In this document: positions 27,555 to 37,570 of the stretch, piece after piece
Layout: every line of letters starts with the position of its first letter
Numbering within the stretch: the first letter of the stretch is position 1
Assembly: GCF_001423585.1 (NCBI RefSeq)
Contig: NZ_LMOP01000013.1
Span: 4,921 to 68,920 of the forward strand
Reading direction: 5' to 3'
Length of the DNA stretch: 64,000 nt
Origin: Xanthomonas sp. Leaf148
Lineage (GTDB): Bacteria; Pseudomonadota; Gammaproteobacteria; Xanthomonadales; Xanthomonadaceae
The notes under the pieces: model-generated
What the model saw: only the letters and a program-made list of their open reading frames with translations
The model's database searches: none
What the model was told of the DNA's origin: nothing
Translations under genes and position numbers: made by a program

Positions 27555-27752
27555 ATGGCCACCACTGCACTGTCCCGTTCTCTCAATGACCGCATGATCG
27601 CCGGTGTTGTCGGCGGGATTGCGCGCCGCTTCGGATGGAGCTCCACCTTGCTGCGCGTTCTGTTCGTGATCGTCTCGATCGCCTCGGCCGCGTTTCCCGG
27701 CATCCTGGTCTATCTGATCCTGTGGCTGCTGATCCCCGCGCAGGCCGATTGA
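27555..27752 (+). CDS. PspC-domain small membrane protein
   Basis: A 65-residue protein made almost entirely of a PspC domain: LNDRMIAGVVGGIARRFGWSSTLLRVLFVI followed by a hydrophobic C-terminal helix (ILVYLILWLLIP). PspC domains act in membrane-stress signalling, though this short stand-alone form may have another role. The start follows GAAGGAGCG. Its stop overlaps the TTG start of the next gene by four bases, so the two are translationally coupled. Confidence 0.9.
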   Translation: MATTALSRSLNDRMIAGVVGGIARRFGWSSTLLRVLFVIVSIASAAFPGILVYLILWLLIPAQAD

Positions 27753-28213
27753 GGCCGTTGCGGCGCGCGCCATCGGCTGTGTTGGCGCTTGGCGCGTTGT
27801 GGACGCTGCCCAACACCGCGCTTGGCCTGTTGATCGGCGCCATTGGCAGTTGTTTTGGCGCCCGCCCGCGCTGGTCCCGTCATGAGCTCGCGTTTGTCTT
27901 TCATGCCTGGCCCTGGGGGCCGGGCGGGGCGATGACCTTGGGTAATGTGATCCTGCTCAAGGGCGCATCGCTGGATCTGCAATGCAGCACCTATGCACAC
28001 GCGGCCGGCCGTTGCGAGCATCCGCCGGTGCGTCTGGGCGATCACGAGCGCGCACATGTGTATCAATACATGTTGCTCGGGCCGCTGTTCCTGCCGGTGT
28101 ATCTGATGTGCGGCGGCATCCATGTGCGCAACCCGCTGGAGCGGGCGGCCGATGCGTATGCGATGCATGGGCATGGCTGGTGGCCGTGGTGGCCATCGAC
28201 CTGGAGCGGCTAA
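27749..28213 (+). CDS. Membrane protein with HExxH...ExxAD metallopeptidase-like motif
   Basis: A 154-residue protein, not assigned to a named family. A hydrophobic N-terminal stretch (VLALGALWTLPNTALGLLIGAI) is followed by a soluble part with H99-E100-R-A-H103 (GDHERAHVYQYMLLGPLF) and, 28 residues on, E131 in NPLERAADAYA. HExxH plus a downstream ExxAD is the zinc-site layout of gluzincin-type metallopeptidases, so a small membrane peptidase is possible; this is inference. I chose TTG at 27749 because it overlaps the PspC stop (TTGA) and no ATG is in frame before conserved sequence. Confidence 0.72.
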   Translation: MRPLRRAPSAVLALGALWTLPNTALGLLIGAIGSCFGARPRWSRHELAFVFHAWPWGPGGAMTLGNVILLKGASLDLQCSTYAHAAGRCEHPPVRLGDHERAHVYQYMLLGPLFLPVYLMCGGIHVRNPLERAADAYAMHGHGWWPWWPSTWSG

Positions 28214-28387
28214 CCACGTTCCTGCGCTCACTGCGGGGCTGACGCATCCGGTGCTCGGTGTACGCGTACACCCCGTTTGTGATGGCGCAGTCCACGCCGG
28301 CCTGAAGACTGTTCGCTATGCTTTGTCAGCCGCGCTTAGTGGCAGCAGCGCCTGCTCGGCGACTGCATCGCAAGAAGGCAATCGCCC

Positions 28388-29599
28388 TCAATCCAGTCGC
28401 GAGAACCCGAACAGGTCCGACAGCGGGTGCGGCTTACCTTCCAATTGCGCACGCAGCAGCCCGGCACCGATCGCGCTATAGGTGATGCCGTTGCCGCCGT
28501 AGGCCATTGCAAACAAGACGCGCGTGCCTTGTTCGGCATGCGCGCCGAAGAACGGCAGGCCGTCGGCGGTTTCGGCAAACGTGCCGCCCCACGAAAACAC
28601 CGGGCGCAGACGCACGTCCGGCATGGTCTTGCCGATCTTCTTCAGCAGCGTCTTCAATTTGCTTTCCACGCGCGCATCGCGGCGCGCCGGGATGTCCACG
28701 TTGTCGTCCTCACCGCCGGCCACCACACGGCCATCGGGTGTGCTGCGTAGGTACAGATACGGGCGTGCGGTCTCCCACATCATGGTGTGCTTGAGCGCAC
28801 CGATCTCGCTGTCGTGCAGCGGGTCGGTCACGAACGCATAGCTGCTGCGATTACGTGCCACACGCTGCGACAGCCACTGCTGGTTGCCATAGCCTGCGGC
28901 CATGATCACGTGCTTGGCGCGCACGACGACGCCTTCTTGAGTACGTAATTCCACGTGCTGATCGTGCGGGACAATGGTCGCGATCGTAGTGCGATCGAAG
29001 ATGCGTCCGCCGTACTGCTCGCATTCGGCGAATAGGCGATAGCACAGCCGATACGGGTCGACGCTGGCGGCCAGGCGGCTGAGGATGGCGCCGTCGGAGC
29101 GCACGCCGTAGTCGTGCCAGAGCGGCTCGCGCTCGATCCACTCCACCGGTAGCTGATGGGTCTGGCGTGCGTCGAGCTCGCGCCGCAGGTCTTTCAGATC
29201 GCGCGCACGGCTGGCGTAGTAGAGGCTGTCCTGGCGGGTGAAGTCGCAGCCACCCAGGCTGTCGCACAGGTCCTGCAGGTCGACGATAGCCTGCGCACAG
29301 GCGCCGTAAGCGAGCGCGGCTGCCGGCATGCCGTGTTGTTTGGCCAGATCGATCATTGGCGTATCGATTTCGTATTGCAGCAGTGCAGTGCTGGCCGAGG
29401 TACTGCCCCAGCCGATCTCGCGTTGTTCGACCACCACCACCTCATGGCCATTGCGCAGCAATTCGTGCGCGATCAGCGCGGCAGTCACGCCGCCGCCCAC
29501 GATGACGACCTCGGCCTGGGTGTCTTGCTCCAGGCGTGGATAGGCGCGCATCAATCCATTACGGATCGACCAGAACGGGTAGCCACTTTTGAGGTCCAT
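28388..29599 (-). CDS. FAD-dependent oxidoreductase (DAO family)
   Basis: A 403-residue flavoenzyme. The FAD-binding Rossmann motif is VVIVGGGVTAALIAHELLRNG at about residues 30-50, followed by VVVVEQREIGWGSTSAS, typical of the D-amino-acid oxidase/glycine oxidase (DAO) fold. The C-terminal FAD contact is MAYGGNGITYSAIGAGLL. Family members oxidise secondary or tertiary amines of small amino acids; the exact substrate cannot be read. The start at 29599 gives MDLKSGYPFW; the frame is open to 29656. It stands alone and is divergent from the following small gene. Confidence 0.85.
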   Translation of the reverse strand: MDLKSGYPFWSIRNGLMRAYPRLEQDTQAEVVIVGGGVTAALIAHELLRNGHEVVVVEQREIGWGSTSASTALLQYEIDTPMIDLAKQHGMPAAALAYGACAQAIVDLQDLCDSLGGCDFTRQDSLYYASRARDLKDLRRELDARQTHQLPVEWIEREPLWHDYGVRSDGAILSRLAASVDPYRLCYRLFAECEQYGGRIFDRTTIATIVPHDQHVELRTQEGVVVRAKHVIMAAGYGNQQWLSQRVARNRSSYAFVTDPLHDSEIGALKHTMMWETARPYLYLRSTPDGRVVAGGEDDNVDIPARRDARVESKLKTLLKKIGKTMPDVRLRPVFSWGGTFAETADGLPFFGAHAEQGTRVLFAMAYGGNGITYSAIGAGLLRAQLEGKPHPLSDLFGFSRLD

Positions 29600-29789
29600 G
29601 CGATGTCGTGAGAAAGCGGGTGGACGGAGATTGGACGACCAAGCAGGGTGAAGCACTCGTGAGGTGCGTCAGGTCTTGAGGCCGTCACTAAACCGCAAAC
29701 AGCCGGCGTTAACGTGCGTGGAAAGCTCCTCACGACGCGCTCGTTATGCTCGCGCCTCCAACGCAACAACAGCAGCAAAAGGGTGTGGC

Positions 29790-30017
29790 ATGTCGATTGT
29801 CCTGTACGTCGGTGGCAGCAAAGATGGCGACAAGGGTGTTGTGCCTTACGGGTTCAGCAAGTCGCGGGCAATGACTGACGCCGGCCCGGAGATCTATGTG
29901 GAACGCATGGTGCCGCTGAAGAACGTCGGCAAGATCCGTGTCATGGCCCTGGAATCCATGCACGAAAGCATTCTGGTCGAGCGCGCCGCCACCCATTACG
30001 CGCACCGCGCCAGCTGA
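29790..30017 (+). CDS. Conserved-looking small hypothetical protein
   Basis: A 75-residue protein beginning MSIVLYVGGSKDGDKGVVPYG. It has no signal peptide or membrane segment and mixed alpha/beta composition (YVERMVPLKNVGKIRVMALE). The frame is open upstream to 29664, but the ATG at 29790 precedes the ordered sequence. It lies between divergent DAO and the downstream tex gene (103 bases away). Codon use matches its neighbours, which supports a real gene. Function unknown. Confidence 0.65.
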   Translation: MSIVLYVGGSKDGDKGVVPYGFSKSRAMTDAGPEIYVERMVPLKNVGKIRVMALESMHESILVERAATHYAHRAS

Positions 30018-30120
30018 GCGCGGCGGCATAGGTTTACGGCGGCGCTGTCAACGGGTTTCCGTCGCGCGCCCACACTGCGAAAATGCTTTTTTTCAGTGAA
30101 GCGGTTTATTCCGCGCCGCC

Positions 30121-32484
30121 ATGCACGACAGCCAGCTTGCCCAGCAGATCGCTCGCACCATCGCCGACGAGATCGGTGCCCAACCCGCCCAGGCGCGCGC
30201 CGCCATCGCGCTTCTCGACGAAGGCGCCAGCGTGCCGTTCATCGCCCGCTACCGAAAAGAAGTCACCGGCGGCCTGGACGATACCCAGCTGCGTAACCTG
30301 GAAACGCGCCTGACCTATCTGCGCGAGCTGGAAGACCGGCGTGCGGCGATCCTGTCCAGCATTGGCGAACAAGGCAAACTCAGCGACGAACTGCGCAACG
30401 AGATCGCCGCTGCCGACACCAAGTCGCGGCTGGAAGATCTGTATCTGCCTTACAAGCCCAAGCGCCGCACGCGTGCGCAGATCGCGCGCGAAGCCGGGCT
30501 GGAGCCATTGGCCGATGGCCTGCTGGCCGACCCGACGCAGGCGCCGGAGGTGGCTGCCGCCGCCTTCATCGACGCCGAGAAGGGTGTTGCCGACATCAAG
30601 GCCGCGCTGGAAGGCGCCCGCGCCATCCTGATGGAGCGCTGGGGCGAAGATGCCGCGCTGGTTGGCGAGTTGCGTAGCTGGCTCAACGATAACGGCGTGA
30701 TCCGCGCGCGCGTCGCCGAGGGCAAGGAAGAGGCCGGTGCCAAGTACCGCGATTACTTCGACCATGCCGAAGCGCTGGCGAAAATTCCGTCGCACCGCTT
30801 GCTGGCGCTGTTCCGCGCGCGCCGCGAAGAATTTCTCTATCTCGACCTCGACCCGGGCAGCGATGCCGAAGCCGGGCATCAGTACGCCGAAGGCCGGGTG
30901 GCGCGCAGTGCCGGCATTTCCAACCAGGGTCGCCCGGCCGACCGCTGGTTGCTGGACGCGTGCCGGCTGACCTGGCGCGCCAAGTTGCACATGCACCTGC
31001 TGCTGGACCTGTTCAACCAGGCCCGCGAGAAGGCCGAGGCCGAAGCGATTGCGGTGTTCGGCGACAATCTCAAGGACCTGATGCTGGCCGCGCCGGCCGG
31101 CCCGCGCGTGGTGCTGGGGCTGGACCCGGGCATCCGCACCGGCTGCAAGATCGCCGTGGTCGATGCCACCGGCAAGCTGGTGGCGACCGAGACGATCTAC
31201 CCGCACGAGCCCAAGCGGCAGTGGGACCAATCGCTGCAGACGATCAAAAAATTGTGCATGCAGCACAACGTGGAGCTGATCGCGATCGGCAACGGCACCG
31301 CCAGCCGCGAAACCGACAAGCTGGCCGGTGAGGCGATCGCGCTGTGCGGGGCGACCAAGTTGCAGAAGGTCGTGGTCAGCGAAGCGGGGGCGTCGGTGTA
31401 TTCGGCGTCCGAGTTTGCCGCCAAGGAATTCCCGGAGCTGGACGTCTCGCTGCGCGGCGCGGTGTCGATCGCACGGCGCTTGCAGGACCCGCTGGCCGAG
31501 TTGGTCAAGATCGAGCCCAAGGCAATCGGCGTGGGCCAGTACCAGCACGACGTGGATCAGTACCGCCTGGCCAAGGCGCTGGAGGCGCGCGTGGAAGACT
31601 GCGTCAACGCCGTTGGCGTCTACGTCAACACCGCCTCGGCCGCGCTGCTGTCGCGCGTATCGGGTCTGTCCGGCACGGTCGCGGAAAACATTGTGCGCCA
31701 TCGCGACGACAATGGCCCGTTCAAGCGTCGCAAGGATCTGCTCAAGGTGCCGCGCCTGGGCGACAAGACTTTCGAACAATGCGCCGGTTTTTTGCGCATT
31801 GCCGATGGCGACGAGCCGCTGGATGTGTCGGCCGTGCATCCGGAAGCCTATCCGGTGGTCGAGCGCATCGTCGCCAACACCGGCAAGCCGATCAAGGCGT
31901 TGCTGGGCGATGGCAGTTTCCTGCGCGGCTTGAAGCCGGAGCTGTTTACCGATGCGCAGTTCGGTGTGCCGACCGTGCGCGACATCCTGAAAGAGATGGA
32001 AAAACCCGGCCGCGACCCGCGTCCTGAGTTCAAGGCTGCGCAATTTGCCGACGGCATCGAGGACATCAAGCACCTCAAGCCGGGCATGGTGCTGGAAGGC
32101 GTAGTCAGCAATGTGGCCGCGTTCGGCGCCTTCGTCGATATCGGCGTGCATCAGGATGGGTTGGTGCACATCTCCGCGTTGTCGGACACCTTCGTCAAGG
32201 ATCCGCGCGATGTGGTCAAGGCCGGCGATATCGTCAAGGTCAAGGTGCTGGAAGTGGACGTGCCGCGTAAGCGCATCGCACTGACCTGCCGCCTGTCCGA
32301 CACGCCGCCGGCGGCAGATGGCACGGCGCAGTCGCGCGATGCACGCGGCAGTGGCGGGCCGGGGCAGGGCCGTCGCGACGGCGGCGGACGTGGGCCGGCA
32401 CCCGGCAACAGCAAGCCGCGGACCACTGCGCCACCGGCCGATAACGCACTGGCCGCGGCGTTCGCGCGCGCCAAGCGCAGCTGA
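30121..32484 (+). CDS. tex: Tex, S1-domain RNA-binding transcription accessory protein
   Basis: A 787-residue nucleic-acid-binding protein related to eukaryotic Spt6, affecting transcription and gene expression. Domains in order: Tex N-terminal helical region (from about residue 5), YqgF RNaseH-like domain ([18 protein letters not shown] near 330), helix-hairpin-helix repeats ([23 protein letters not shown] near 500; [22 protein letters not shown]), and an S1 domain ([21 protein letters not shown] near 660). The last 45 residues are Gly/Arg/Pro-rich and probably flexible. The length fits the family (about 770-790). No terminator was seen after it. Confidence 0.96.
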   Translation: MHDSQLAQQIARTIADEIGAQPAQARAAIALLDEGASVPFIARYRKEVTGGLDDTQLRNLETRLTYLRELEDRRAAILSSIGEQGKLSDELRNEIAAADTKSRLEDLYLPYKPKRRTRAQIAREAGLEPLADGLLADPTQAPEVAAAAFIDAEKGVADIKAALEGARAILMERWGEDAALVGELRSWLNDNGVIRARVAEGKEEAGAKYRDYFDHAEALAKIPSHRLLALFRARREEFLYLDLDPGSDAEAGHQYAEGRVARSAGISNQGRPADRWLLDACRLTWRAKLHMHLLLDLFNQAREKAEAEAIAVFGDNLKDLMLAAPAGPRVVLGLDPGIRTGCKIAVVDATGKLVATETIYPHEPKRQWDQSLQTIKKLCMQHNVELIAIGNGTASRETDKLAGEAIALCGATKLQKVVVSEAGASVYSASEFAAKEFPELDVSLRGAVSIARRLQDPLAELVKIEPKAIGVGQYQHDVDQYRLAKALEARVEDCVNAVGVYVNTASAALLSRVSGLSGTVAENIVRHRDDNGPFKRRKDLLKVPRLGDKTFEQCAGFLRIADGDEPLDVSAVHPEAYPVVERIVANTGKPIKALLGDGSFLRGLKPELFTDAQFGVPTVRDILKEMEKPGRDPRPEFKAAQFADGIEDIKHLKPGMVLEGVVSNVAAFGAFVDIGVHQDGLVHISALSDTFVKDPRDVVKAGDIVKVKVLEVDVPRKRIALTCRLSDTPPAADGTAQSRDARGSGGPGQGRRDGGGRGPAPGNSKPRTTAPPADNALAAAFARAKRS

Positions 32485-33040
32485 GTCATGCTGCCTGGCG
32501 CGGCGACTGTCTTTGAGTGATTGGGCAGCAACGTTGCAGATCAGTTGTAGAGCGACTGCTTTGCAACGTTACAGCAGGGCCGTTGCCCGCCCGCCATCGC
32601 GGGACACGCCGCAAGTACGTCCTTGTCGGCTCTTATGCGGCATCCATGCCGCATAAGGTCCCGCGACGGTGGGCGGGCAATGACCAGTCGAAATGGTCGG
32701 TGTGCATGTTTTCAACAACGCAGCCGACTCACAGGTTGGTGTGGTGTCCTGGCCGATTGCTGGACCCTGCGGCGGCATGGATGCCGCCACAGAGCCTCCA
32801 TGAGCGTGTCCCGCAATCGTCGAGGCTCGACCATCTGAGCTTTTGACTGCATCTCACAAGCGACGCGACGACTCGAATCCCGTTGTGCGGATGCAGTCTG
32901 GAATGCAGTCGGGCGGCAATTGAAACGTGCCGGGGTGTCAGACGCTGCGCTCCTGCAAGAAGTCTGCATTCGCGATCGGGGCGTTGGGATTCTTCCTGCT
33001 CCTTGCCTGCATTGCTTTTATCAGCCGCTGTCGGGCGATC
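32485..33040. other. Non-coding spacer with palindromic element
   Basis: About 550 bases between tex and the convergent hybrid kinase. It holds the nested hairpin at 32583-32680 and a pair of inverted CAACGTT motifs at 32529-32570. No gene was seen. Confidence 0.5.
32583..32680. repeat. Nested inverted-repeat (REP/MITE-like) element
   Basis: Outer arms of about 22 bases (32583-32604 and 32659-32680) pair with two mismatches. Inside is a perfect 12-bp inverted repeat, CTTATGCGGCAT / ATGCCGCATAAG (32632-32643 and 32646-32657). The RNA or single-stranded DNA would form a long stem with an inner hairpin. No ORF is inside. Confidence 0.65.
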
Positions 33041-36000
33041 TCACGCCGCTCCCGGCACCGCGCGCATCGGCACCACCAAGCGTTCGATCAGATCGACCAG
33101 CCCTGGCGGCTCCACCGGCTTGCCCATATGCGCATCGAAGCCGGCCGCCACGGCACGGTCACGGTCCTCTTCGTGCACGTAGGCAGTGAGCGCGATTGCC
33201 GGGATATGCCGTGGCAGATCGAAGCGACCGGTGCGCACCGTGCGGATCAGATCGTAGCCATCGCGCAGCGGCATCGCGATATCGCTGACCAGCACATCGA
33301 ACGCCGAAGTAGCCAGATAGTGCTCGGCTGCATCCACCGAGCCGGCCGCCTGCACCTGCGCGCCGGCAAGCATCAGGAACTGCATCACCGCTTCGCGCGA
33401 ATCCTGATCGTCGTCGACCAACAGCACACGCACGCCGTCCAGCCGCCCATTGCAATCGGCCGGAAGTCGCCCAGGTTGGCTCGAATCCTCCGATGGCGGG
33501 CGCAGACCACTGACCCCGTGCTGGAACGGCAGCACGATTGTAAACACCGCACCCTGGCCTTCGCCGGCGCTGGAGGCCCCAAGGCTGCCGCCATGCAGAT
33601 CCACCAGCTGACGCGAGATCGACAAGCCCAGCCCCAGCCCGCCAACACGCCGCGTGGTGCCGGCATCTGCCTGCCGAAACCGATCGAAGACGTGGGGCAG
33701 GAACTCCGGCGCGATGCCGATCCCGCTGTCCTGCACGCACAGCCGCAGACGTCCTTCCTCAACGTCCAATCCCACCCGTACGCTGCCGCCCGGCGCGCTG
33801 AACTTGAGCGCATTGCTGAGCAGGTTGGTGAGCACCTGCTGCAAGCGCCCGGCATCGCCGAAAAACCACAATTCGCTGCCGGCCGGCGCGTCCAGTTCCA
33901 GGGCGATCTCGCGCGCCAGCGCGGCCGGCTGCATCAGCTCCAGCGTGCTGCGCGCCAGCCCGGCAATGTCGAAATGCTCGGCCTGCAGACGGATCTTGCC
34001 GGACAGGATCGCGCTCATATCCAGCAGGTCGTCGATGATCTGCGTCTGCGCACGCGCACTGCGCTCGATGATGACCAGGCCTTTACCCAGATTCTCCGGC
34101 GCGAAGGTCTGCGCTTGCATCAGTCGCGACCAGCCCAGGATCGCATTGAGCGGCGTGCGCAATTCGTGGCTGAGCGTGGCCAAAAATTCGTCCTTGACCC
34201 GGCTGGCGTGTTCGGCCTGACCGCGCGCAGTGGTTTCCGCCTGCAGCGACAACGTGAGCTTGGCATCCACGCGCGTCCGCTCGATCACAATACCGGCCAG
34301 GTGCGATGCAGAGCGCGCCATCGCTTGTTCGCGCAGCGAGGGCAGATACGGGCGGTCGTAGTAGATGTTGAGCGTGCCCAGCACCTGGCCGTCGCTGGAC
34401 AAGATCGGCGTTACACAGCACGCCGCGATTCCGAGCAGCGCCGAAACGGCATGATGAGGGCCGAAGCTTGGATCGGCCTGGAGATCGGCACAGATGACTT
34501 GCCGGCCAAGATGTGCGGCGCGCGAACAAGGCGGCCCATCCGGGCCGATCGGCGCTGGCTCGAAGTTGCCGTGATACGCAAGCGGGAAGTGCGGCGCCGA
34601 GCCGAAGCTCAAGGTATGCCGCACCTCGTCCAGCACCATCACCGAGCAATACAGCCCAATCTCACCGCGCGCCTCCACGCTCAATGCGATCGCATCCAGC
34701 ACCACCGGTAACGGCGCGCCGGTGGTGATCAGGCTCAGGATCGCGCGGTCGGACGCGGTGGCATCTTCGATATGCTTGCGTTCGGAGATATCGGTGAGCG
34801 AGCCGATATGCCCGAGAAAACGTCCATCGCTGGCGAAATGCGGCGAGGCGTTATCGATACACCAACGGTACTGGCCGTCGTGGCGACGCACCCGGTATTC
34901 GGCTAAAAATTCGCCGCGCCGTTCCAGCGCCTGTTCGAAGGCCAACCGCACGCGGCCGGCATCGTCCGGATGCATCACATCCCACCAGCCCTGATCCAGC
35001 GCCTGATCTTCGGCTTGTCCGGTGAAGTCGTACCAGCGTGGGTTCCAGTACACGCAATCGCCTTGCGCGTCGGACATCCAGATCATCGCGGGAACCGTCT
35101 CGCACAGCGCACGAAAACGGATTTCGCTCTCACGCAAACGGTGCTCAAAGGTGCGGCGATCATGGATGTCGGTATATGTGCCGATCCACTCGCTGATGCA
35201 GCCGTCGTCGCCGCGGACGGGCAGGGCGCGTGCCAGATGCCAACGCGCCTGGCCGTCGTGGCGCAGCAATTCGCATTCGATCTCGTAAGCGCGCTCGTCG
35301 AGCAATGCATCCTGCCATGCCTGCACGGACAGCTGCAGACCATCTGCGGTGTGGGCCCGATGCCACGCGGCGCCTTCGTTGTTGCCCGGATCCAGCCCGG
35401 TGTATTCGTACCAGCGTTGATTGAAGTAGTGCAGCTGGCCATCGGGACCGGCGATGAAGATGATCTGCGGCAAGGTGTCGGCAAGCCGGCGCAGACGCGC
35501 TTCGCTGGCGGCCAGTTGTTGCTGCGCCTTGGCCCGCTGCATCGATTCCCAACAGCGCGCCGCCACCAGCCGCACCAGCTCGATCTCGGTCGACAACCAG
35601 CGTCGCGGTGCGCGTTGGTGCACGCCGATTGCCGCGACCAGCCGGCCATGTTTATGCAGCGGTATCGCCAACGACGCACGCAGGCCGGAGTGGCGATACT
35701 GCTCGGCCACATAGTCCGGCGCACCCGGTGCCATCGCATCGGTGGTGAACCAGGGCCGGTTGGCCAGCAGTGCATCGCGCAGGCCTTGGGCCACTTCCAT
35801 CGGGAAGTCGCCTTGCAGGCTCGGCATGTCCTGCACATGGTCGCTGATCACATGCATGATGCTGCCATCTTCGGCCGCCAGTCCGAACGCACAGCGATTG
35901 GCCTGCAGGTGTTCGCCGAGCAAGCGCACGCTGGTGTCGATGACGTGCCGTGGATCGGAGACATGCTGCAAGGCGTCTTCGAGCATCAGCAGAAAACTGT

Positions 36001-36811
36001 CGCGAGTCTCGACGCGTCGCTGCGCAGTGACATCGAACCCGTGCACCAGAATTGCATCGACGCGACCATCGCTGTCGCGCATCGGCTGGTACAGAAAGTC
36101 GACGAAGGTTTCGTCGAGCGTGCTGCCGGGTGTGCGCTGCAGATAGGCGGTCATCGATTCGCCGATGAACGGCTGGCCGCTACGACGGACTTCGTCGAGC
36201 AGGCCGAGATAGCCTTGATCGGCGATCTCCGGCATCGCCTCCAGCAAGGGACGGCCCAGCAGGGGACGCTCGCCGACAAGATCGTGGAAGCGTTGGTTGA
36301 CGCTCTCGATGATGTAGTCGGGCCCACGCAGCACGGCCATGAAGGCCGGCGACTGGTCGAGCGCGGGCGGCGCCGCAAGCGACATGGCGTCGCTACGCTG
36401 GTCGCGCGCACCACGTGCGTGCACAGCAGCTACATACAACGCGCCCACCTGCCTGCCGGCGTCCAGGATCGGACTGCACGACCAGGTCGACAGATCCATT
36501 GCAGTAAGCGCATCGCCCGGCAGACCGCCAGCCAAGTCGGCGCGCGTCAGCTCGGCAACCGGCTGGCCGAACGCAGCAGGGTGTCTTTCGCCCAATGACG
36601 CGATGCAGGCGTCGTTGTAGATGCAGCATGCGTGCTCGCCCCAGACCAATAGCATCGGGTGTTGTGCGTGCAGGCACACCGACAGCGCGGTACGCAGCGC
36701 CTGACTGGCGCAGAGCAGCGGGTCGGCGACGCATGTGGACGCCAGTACCAATGCTGCAGTTTCGCTCGTCTCCGGCAACAGGCCGGCAAACGGCGACACG
36801 GCACTTTCCAT
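33041..36811 (-). CDS. Cytoplasmic hybrid histidine kinase with PAS, GAF and receiver domains
   Basis: A 1256-residue kinase without membrane segments. In order: a first PAS-like domain (about 30-110), PAS (about 150-250, DYIIESVNQRFHDLVG), GAF (about 270-430), two PAS/PAC units (about 435-690; QRWYEYTGLDPG; RWYDFTGQAE), a second GAF (about 700-850), HisKA with H882 in ATLSHELRTPLNAILG, HATPase (LLSNALKF; DSGIGI; GGLGLGLSIS), and a C-terminal receiver (from 1127) with phospho-acceptor D1177 in VLVSDIAMP. A stand-alone receiver gene lies 98 bases upstream on the same strand and is probably co-transcribed. The ligand is unknown; multiple GAF and PAS domains suggest several inputs. Confidence 0.9.
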   Translation of the reverse strand: MESAVSPFAGLLPETSETAALVLASTCVADPLLCASQALRTALSVCLHAQHPMLLVWGEHACCIYNDACIASLGERHPAAFGQPVAELTRADLAGGLPGDALTAMDLSTWSCSPILDAGRQVGALYVAAVHARGARDQRSDAMSLAAPPALDQSPAFMAVLRGPDYIIESVNQRFHDLVGERPLLGRPLLEAMPEIADQGYLGLLDEVRRSGQPFIGESMTAYLQRTPGSTLDETFVDFLYQPMRDSDGRVDAILVHGFDVTAQRRVETRDSFLLMLEDALQHVSDPRHVIDTSVRLLGEHLQANRCAFGLAAEDGSIMHVISDHVQDMPSLQGDFPMEVAQGLRDALLANRPWFTTDAMAPGAPDYVAEQYRHSGLRASLAIPLHKHGRLVAAIGVHQRAPRRWLSTEIELVRLVAARCWESMQRAKAQQQLAASEARLRRLADTLPQIIFIAGPDGQLHYFNQRWYEYTGLDPGNNEGAAWHRAHTADGLQLSVQAWQDALLDERAYEIECELLRHDGQARWHLARALPVRGDDGCISEWIGTYTDIHDRRTFEHRLRESEIRFRALCETVPAMIWMSDAQGDCVYWNPRWYDFTGQAEDQALDQGWWDVMHPDDAGRVRLAFEQALERRGEFLAEYRVRRHDGQYRWCIDNASPHFASDGRFLGHIGSLTDISERKHIEDATASDRAILSLITTGAPLPVVLDAIALSVEARGEIGLYCSVMVLDEVRHTLSFGSAPHFPLAYHGNFEPAPIGPDGPPCSRAAHLGRQVICADLQADPSFGPHHAVSALLGIAACCVTPILSSDGQVLGTLNIYYDRPYLPSLREQAMARSASHLAGIVIERTRVDAKLTLSLQAETTARGQAEHASRVKDEFLATLSHELRTPLNAILGWSRLMQAQTFAPENLGKGLVIIERSARAQTQIIDDLLDMSAILSGKIRLQAEHFDIAGLARSTLELMQPAALAREIALELDAPAGSELWFFGDAGRLQQVLTNLLSNALKFSAPGGSVRVGLDVEEGRLRLCVQDSGIGIAPEFLPHVFDRFRQADAGTTRRVGGLGLGLSISRQLVDLHGGSLGASSAGEGQGAVFTIVLPFQHGVSGLRPPSEDSSQPGRLPADCNGRLDGVRVLLVDDDQDSREAVMQFLMLAGAQVQAAGSVDAAEHYLATSAFDVLVSDIAMPLRDGYDLIRTVRTGRFDLPRHIPAIALTAYVHEEDRDRAVAAGFDAHMGKPVEPPGLVDLIERLVVPMRAVPGAA

Positions 36812-36909
36812 CCAGCAACCACCTGCAGATCTTGGATGCTTGATTCTAGTGACAAGCGCTCAGGTGGCAACCAAACCGCCGACAACCGGTCAGGTGGCGA
36901 GCCATGGCA

Positions 36910-37290
36910 TCAGCTGCTGGCACTGCTCATCTGCCGGGCACGCGACAAGGCGCCGACCAATTCTTCGGAGAGATAAGGCTTGGTCAGAATGACGCCGCGT
37001 TCGAAGCCGGTGGGAATGCTGCCGCTGGCAACGCCGGTGGCCAGCACAAAGGGAATGCCGCGCTGCGAGAGCAGACGGGCAACCGGCTCGCTGGTCTGAC
37101 CATTGCCCAGGCGATAGTCCAGCACGGCGATATCCGGCGCATCGGCCTGGATCAACTGCAGGGCATCCTGCACCTCGCCGACAGGGCCGACCACAGCCGC
37201 ACCCGCGTGGACGAGCTGCAACTCGAGCAGCATGGCATTCATGTCATCGTTTTCGACCACGAGTACCCGAACTCCACGCAGCACCGACAT
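36910..37290 (-). CDS. Stand-alone receiver-domain response regulator
   Basis: A 126-residue single receiver domain. It has acidic residues E13 and D15-D16 (VLVVENDD), phospho-acceptor D58 in IAVLDYRLGNG, the conserved Thr/Ser region (FVLATG) and the conserved Lys in ILTKPY. No output domain follows. It precedes the hybrid kinase on the minus strand and may be its phosphotransfer partner or a phosphate sink. The pocket residue order (E-N-D-D) differs slightly from the usual D-D. Confidence 0.9.
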   Translation of the reverse strand: MSVLRGVRVLVVENDDMNAMLLELQLVHAGAAVVGPVGEVQDALQLIQADAPDIAVLDYRLGNGQTSEPVARLLSQRGIPFVLATGVASGSIPTGFERGVILTKPYLSEELVGALSRARQMSSASS

Positions 37291-37429
37291 TGCTTACTCC
37301 TTCACTTAAGTCGGCCAGTATATCGAGGCTGGTCGACCACGGTGTTGCCGACGCCGCTTGCAGCTGAATTCGTCAGGAGCATCCTGACACTGTTCGTTTC
37401 ATTCGCAAGCCGCTATACTACGCGGCCAC

Positions 37430-37516
37430 GCCGAAGTGGCGGAATCGGTAGACGCAGCGGACTCAAAATCCGCCGCCCTTAAAAGCGTGTGGGTTCGAGT
37501 CCCACCTTCGGCACCA
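37430..37516 (+). tRNA. tRNA-Leu (CAA)
   Basis: An 87-base tRNA with acceptor stem GCCGAAG/CTTCGGC, A discriminator and encoded CCA. The anticodon loop CTCAAAA gives anticodon CAA. A long variable arm is present, and the T arm reads GGGTTCGAGTCCC. A terminator-like hairpin follows. Confidence 0.96.
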
Positions 37517-37535
37517 AGATGTTGCAGTAACAGCG

Positions 37536-37570
37536 AAAGCCCTTCCGGCGCAATCCGGTGGGGCTTTTTG
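37536..37570 (+). terminator. Terminator after tRNA-Leu
   Basis: AAAGCCC / GGGCTTT stem with an inner CCGG pairing is followed by TTTTG. It lies 20 bases after the tRNA. Confidence 0.75.

Noticed and set aside
30106-32169. A 687-codon open frame antisense to tex
   Set aside because: Fully covered by tex, which has clear YqgF and S1 domains; the antisense translation is repetitive.
34970-36598. A 542-codon open frame opposite the hybrid kinase
   Set aside because: Shadow of the kinase coding strand; no domain and no ribosome-binding site.
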